Assembly (NCBI RefSeq): GCF_028435365.1
Contig: NZ_JAGTJJ010000042.1
Location: 32,380 to 96,379 of the forward strand
Source of the DNA: Polyangium jinanense
GTDB lineage: Bacteria; Myxococcota; Polyangia; Polyangiales; Polyangiaceae
Direction of reading: 5' to 3'
Length of the DNA: 64,000 bases
Made by a program: the position numbers and the translations under genes. Of the stretch, positions 61,226-64,000 are shown piece after piece. The notes beneath the pieces are model-generated. The model had not been told where the DNA came from, did no database searches, and was given only the letters and a program-made list of their open reading frames with translations. The first letter of the stretch is position 1, and each line of letters starts with the position of its first letter.

Positions 61226-63178
61226 TCAGCGCGCCGCGGCCACGGAGGTCCCGAGCGCCCGGAGCGCGCGGCAGACCGTCTCGTCCCGGCAAGGACCGAC
61301 ACGCCCGCCATGCAGCGCCCACGGCACCTCGCGCACGAGCGCAGAATCCCGCACGTCCGGCCCGCGCCAAGGCTCGAGCGCACGCGAAAGCCGCGCCTCC
61401 CGCTCGGTCGCCGCCGGCAGCGAGAGCGTGATTTGCGGCAATATACCGACCTTCTGGACCGGCGCGCCATCCGGCAAAGAAAAGAGCAATGTCGTCAAAC
61501 GAAGGACGCCCGCGTGTGCCTCGTCGTCGAGGTATTCCTGCGCGCAGCCTTTGCCATAAGTCCGGTCTCCAATGACCACACCACGGCGATAACTGGCGAG
61601 CGCCCCCGCGATCATCTCCGCCGCGCTCGCGGAGTCGCCGTCCACGAGCGCCGCGAGCGGACCCGAATACGACTCTTCCGCAGGGACCTCGGGCGCGCGC
61701 TCGACCTCGACGCCGCCATCACGCCGGCGCATCGGAAAAAGCGCCGCGCCGGGGAGGAAATGGCCGAGCGCCGCCATGGCGCCATCCGTCGAGCCGCCGC
61801 CATTCGCCCGCAGGTCGAGCAGCACGCCGCGAATGTCGTGCGCATCGCGGACGCGCGCGAGCGCCGCGCCGATGCGATCGCCGAGGTCGTCGGGGACGTC
61901 CGGGATCGTGACGACGGCGACGCGACCCTCCGCGTATCGGACGATGTCGAAGGGCAACTCCGGGGGTTCGGCCGCAGGCGCGGGGCCTTCCCGCGCAGGC
62001 GCGGGCGCGGGCGCGACGACGAGCTCCATGGGCTCTGCGACGTGGGGTCGGAGGATCGTCACCGACGCCGGCGGGCCGTGCGGCGCGCCTTCGACGAGGG
62101 CGCTCTGCTCGGCCTGCTCCACGCTCATGCCCGTGAGCGGCACGCCCCGCACGGAGAGCACGACGTCGCCGTCGAGGAGCGGCGCAAGCGCGCCCCGATC
62201 GATGCGGACGCCGAGCGCCGTCCGCGTCATCTCCGACCAGAGGCGCAGCGGCGGGTTCGTCTCGAGGTCGAGGTCGTAGATCGAGATCTCCTCGTCAAGC
62301 GGCGCCCACGCGCCATGCGCGTCGAGCTGGGGCACGTACGCGCGCACCGCGGCCGCGATGACCACGCGGCCCCAGGCCTCGGCCGTGAGATCGGGGAAGA
62401 GCCGCTGGCTCGCCGCCGTGACGTACGGGTCGAGCGCCACGCCGTACGCAGCCCGCGCCGCGCCAACCTCACGCCCAAGCTCCCGCGCAAGTTCACGGCC
62501 ATTGCGCGTGATCGGCCCGTCCTCGAAGGGCGCGGCGGTCACCGTGCGCCAGACCTCGGCGGGCGAACGAGCGCGGCCTTCGGGGCGGCCTTCGCGCAGG
62601 CCCTCGTCGAACGACACGCGCAGCGTCTTCATCCAGGTAGCGAGCGAAGCGCCGACCACGTCCGCCGCGGCGCAAGGGTCGCCGTTCGGCGCGGCCTCGA
62701 GCTCCCGCAGAAGTCGCTCGCCTTCGCGGCGCACGAGCGGCGCGACGGGCGCATCCGGCGCGACGGACCAGAGCCCGTGCGGGTCGAGCCAGTCGACGAC
62801 CCCATCGGCAAACTTTGCGGCTTCGACGTCGGTGACCGGCGCCGCGAGGTTCGTGCGGACCTGCGCGATGATGGTCCGCGCCGCCTCGCAGGAGAGCGCC
62901 GCGGGCGCGCCCGTCGGAAGGACGAGTCCGCCACCCGAGGGCGCGCCGCACTCCGCGCCGAGGGCCTCTTCGTCCACGACGTCGAGGGTGCGCAGCGACC
63001 ACAACGCGATGCCGCGTTGCGCGGGCCTTGGAGGCTCGGCCGGCCGGTGCACTGCGACCGCGAGGATGGCGGTGGCAGCAGCGAAGTACCACCCTCTGGA
63101 TGCGAGACGCCTGCCCACGTGTGTCTGGAAAGGGTGTACCACGCCCGAGGCGCGGGGGTGAAAACGGCGTGCGAACAT
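61226..63178 (-). CDS. S41-family C-terminal-processing-type protease
   Basis: A 650-residue exported protease. One N-terminal helix (WYFAAATAILAVAVHRPAEP) anchors or exports it. A helical domain precedes a PDZ domain (RTALGVRIDRGALAPLLDGDVVLSVRG...PLTGMSVEQAE) and the S41 peptidase core: LDLRANGGGSTDGAMAALG, the nucleophile Ser in LVDGDSASAAEMIAGA, and the general-base Lys in GDRTYGKGCAQEY. It trims C-termini of envelope proteins. The ATG at 63178 gives the single anchor helix; a longer frame to 63415 would add basic residues without hydrophobic character. It is divergent from the sigma-factor gene. Confidence 0.85.
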   Translation of the reverse strand: MFARRFHPRASGVVHPFQTHVGRRLASRGWYFAAATAILAVAVHRPAEPPRPAQRGIALWSLRTLDVVDEEALGAECGAPSGGGLVLPTGAPAALSCEAARTIIAQVRTNLAAPVTDVEAAKFADGVVDWLDPHGLWSVAPDAPVAPLVRREGERLLRELEAAPNGDPCAAADVVGASLATWMKTLRVSFDEGLREGRPEGRARSPAEVWRTVTAAPFEDGPITRNGRELARELGREVGAARAAYGVALDPYVTAASQRLFPDLTAEAWGRVVIAAAVRAYVPQLDAHGAWAPLDEEISIYDLDLETNPPLRLWSEMTRTALGVRIDRGALAPLLDGDVVLSVRGVPLTGMSVEQAEQSALVEGAPHGPPASVTILRPHVAEPMELVVAPAPAPAREGPAPAAEPPELPFDIVRYAEGRVAVVTIPDVPDDLGDRIGAALARVRDAHDIRGVLLDLRANGGGSTDGAMAALGHFLPGAALFPMRRRDGGVEVERAPEVPAEESYSGPLAALVDGDSASAAEMIAGALASYRRGVVIGDRTYGKGCAQEYLDDEAHAGVLRLTTLLFSLPDGAPVQKVGILPQITLSLPAATEREARLSRALEPWRGPDVRDSALVREVPWALHGGRVGPCRDETVCRALRALGTSVAAAR

Positions 63179-63271
63179 CTCGAGGAACGAGGGGTGCGCG
63201 TGGCCCCCACAACGCCGGGGCGCCGCTCGCGGATTCACGCAACCGTTTCGCGCCCCTGGGGCGCCCCGTGA

Positions 63272-63286
63272 CGTTTGCGCGAAACG
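63272..63286. promoter_or_regulatory. Palindrome between the protease and sigma-factor genes
   Basis: CGTTT-GCGCG-AAACG is a short inverted repeat in the 235-base divergent region. It could be an operator of either gene; nothing more can be said. Confidence 0.25.
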
Positions 63287-63413
63287 AGATCGGCCGGTTT
63301 CGAGAAAGAGCCTGATTTGCGTACGGCATCGGCCCTGCATTGGCGGGCCGTGCGCCTTCCCCACCCCGTCGTCGCAGAGGCGGCGGGAACGCCCCGGGGC
63401 GCGAGGAGTCCCC

Positions 63414-64000
63414 ATGGCCGAGAGCCGAAGTCCCGCCGTCTTCGCTCACGCTCCGCGCCAGCGCGAGCTCGACAAGCGCGAGCCGTTGACCCCCGAGCTG
63501 GAACGCGACCTCGCCGAGCGCTTCCGGAGCGGAGACCGCGACGCGGGTCGCCGCATTGTTGAGGCGTGCCTGCCCTTCGTGATGACCATCGCCCTCGAGT
63601 ACCGGCGCTGGGGCATCCCGGTGGAGGACCTCGTCCAGGAAGGCAACATCGGCCTGCTCAAGGCGGCCGAGCGCTTCGACCCGTCGCGCGGCTGTCGGCT
63701 CGTGACGTACGCCGCATACTGGATCCGCGCCGAGATCCGCGAGCACGTGGCACGCGGCTACCGCATCGTGCGCCTCGGCTCTTCGAAGAGCGAGCGTCGC
63801 GTCTTGCGCATCTACCGCCGCACGCACGAGCGGGATCCGGACGTCCTCGCCGCGCAGAGCGGCCTTCCGCGCGAGCGCGTGATGGAGCTCCTGCCGCTGC
63901 TCATGGCGCGCGACGTGAGCCTCGACAAGAAGAACCCCGAGGGCGACGCGCCACTCGACCGGCTCTCCTCGCCACTCCCCTCGCCCGAGGATCAGGCGTG
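63414..64000 (+). CDS. RpoH-like sigma factor, cut by the window edge
   Basis: The first 195 residues of a sigma-70-family factor, open to the end of the window. The ATG at 63414 has GAGGAG six bases upstream. Region 2 is clear: DLVQEGNIGLLKAAERFDPS, then TYAAYWIRAEIREHV, the -10 recognition and core-binding helices. A basic RIVRLGSSKSERRVLR segment follows and the start of region 3 (ERDPDVLAAQSGLPRERV). The absence of region 1.1 and the spacing fit the RpoH (heat-shock) type common in myxobacteria. Region 4 lies beyond the window. Confidence 0.8.
   Translation, partial: MAESRSPAVFAHAPRQRELDKREPLTPELERDLAERFRSGDRDAGRRIVEACLPFVMTIALEYRRWGIPVEDLVQEGNIGLLKAAERFDPSRGCRLVTYAAYWIRAEIREHVARGYRIVRLGSSKSERRVLRIYRRTHERDPDVLAAQSGLPRERVMELLPLLMARDVSLDKKNPEGDAPLDRLSSPLPSPEDQA

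Overview
The window looks like a chromosome segment from a large-genome myxobacterium, most likely of the Polyangiales (Sorangium/Polyangium relatives). The evidence is the very high GC (hand counts near 78-82% in ordinary genes), many secreted lipoproteins with Gly/Ser-rich linkers, a MYXO-CTERM-like protein with twelve myxobacterial disulfide repeats, several Ser/Thr kinases of eukaryotic type, DUF4388-, DUF2378- and MopE-like proteins, and a probable sigma-54 promoter in front of a type IV pilin gene. I saw no rRNA, tRNA, CRISPR, IS element or prophage. Forty-five protein-coding genes and one probable immunity-gene remnant are described.

Layout. 0-9 kb: a lipoprotein with the six copper ligands of PHM-type monooxygenases, the repeat-rich MYXO-CTERM protein, a small-molecule kinase, a PLP-dependent Cys/Met-metabolism enzyme, a DUF2378-like protein, a PAS-STAS (RsbR-like) protein and a VWA lipoprotein. 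9-15.9 kb: a 1309-residue kinase/pseudo-cyclase/AAA/TPR regulator, then a polymorphic-toxin locus (lipoprotein with a C-terminal HNH nuclease, overlapping DUF4265 gene, SUKH-like remnant) bordered by a degenerate 42-bp tandem repeat. 15.9-24 kb: two GIDE-type membrane proteins, a histidine-phosphatase lipoprotein, a glycine-rich lipoprotein, an MFS transporter, a quinone-oxidoreductase-like enzyme and an orphan lipoprotein.

23.7-29.9 kb is a compact fatty-acid operon (tetR, acyl-CoA dehydrogenase, MaoC hydratase, FabG4-type reductase, thiolase) whose gene content matches the mycobacterial fadE5-fadA2-fabG4-htdX group; a palindrome just ahead of tetR is a likely autoregulatory operator. Divergent from it lies a TonB-dependent receptor carrying its own TonB C-terminal-like domain, followed by two lipoproteins, one with a His-rich motif; a perfect 30-bp inverted repeat sits at the receptor start. 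Next come the pilin gene, lon, an Eis-like acetyltransferase, an alpha/alpha-barrel lipoprotein and a beta-propeller lipoprotein with a poly-glutamate run.

44.5-64 kb holds a kinase/TPR/MopE-like operon with overlapping genes, a tripeptidyl-aminopeptidase-like hydrolase, a YhaO/YhaN-type (Mre11/Rad50-like) nuclease-ATPase pair, typA, a hotdog thioesterase, a 3D-domain lipoprotein, a DUF4388/J-domain protein, a Kazal-like lipoprotein, an S41 protease and a sigma factor cut by the window edge. The most unusual part is the toxin-immunity locus: base composition drops sharply at the toxin domain and through the immunity gene, as expected if toxin tip and immunity gene were exchanged as one unit.
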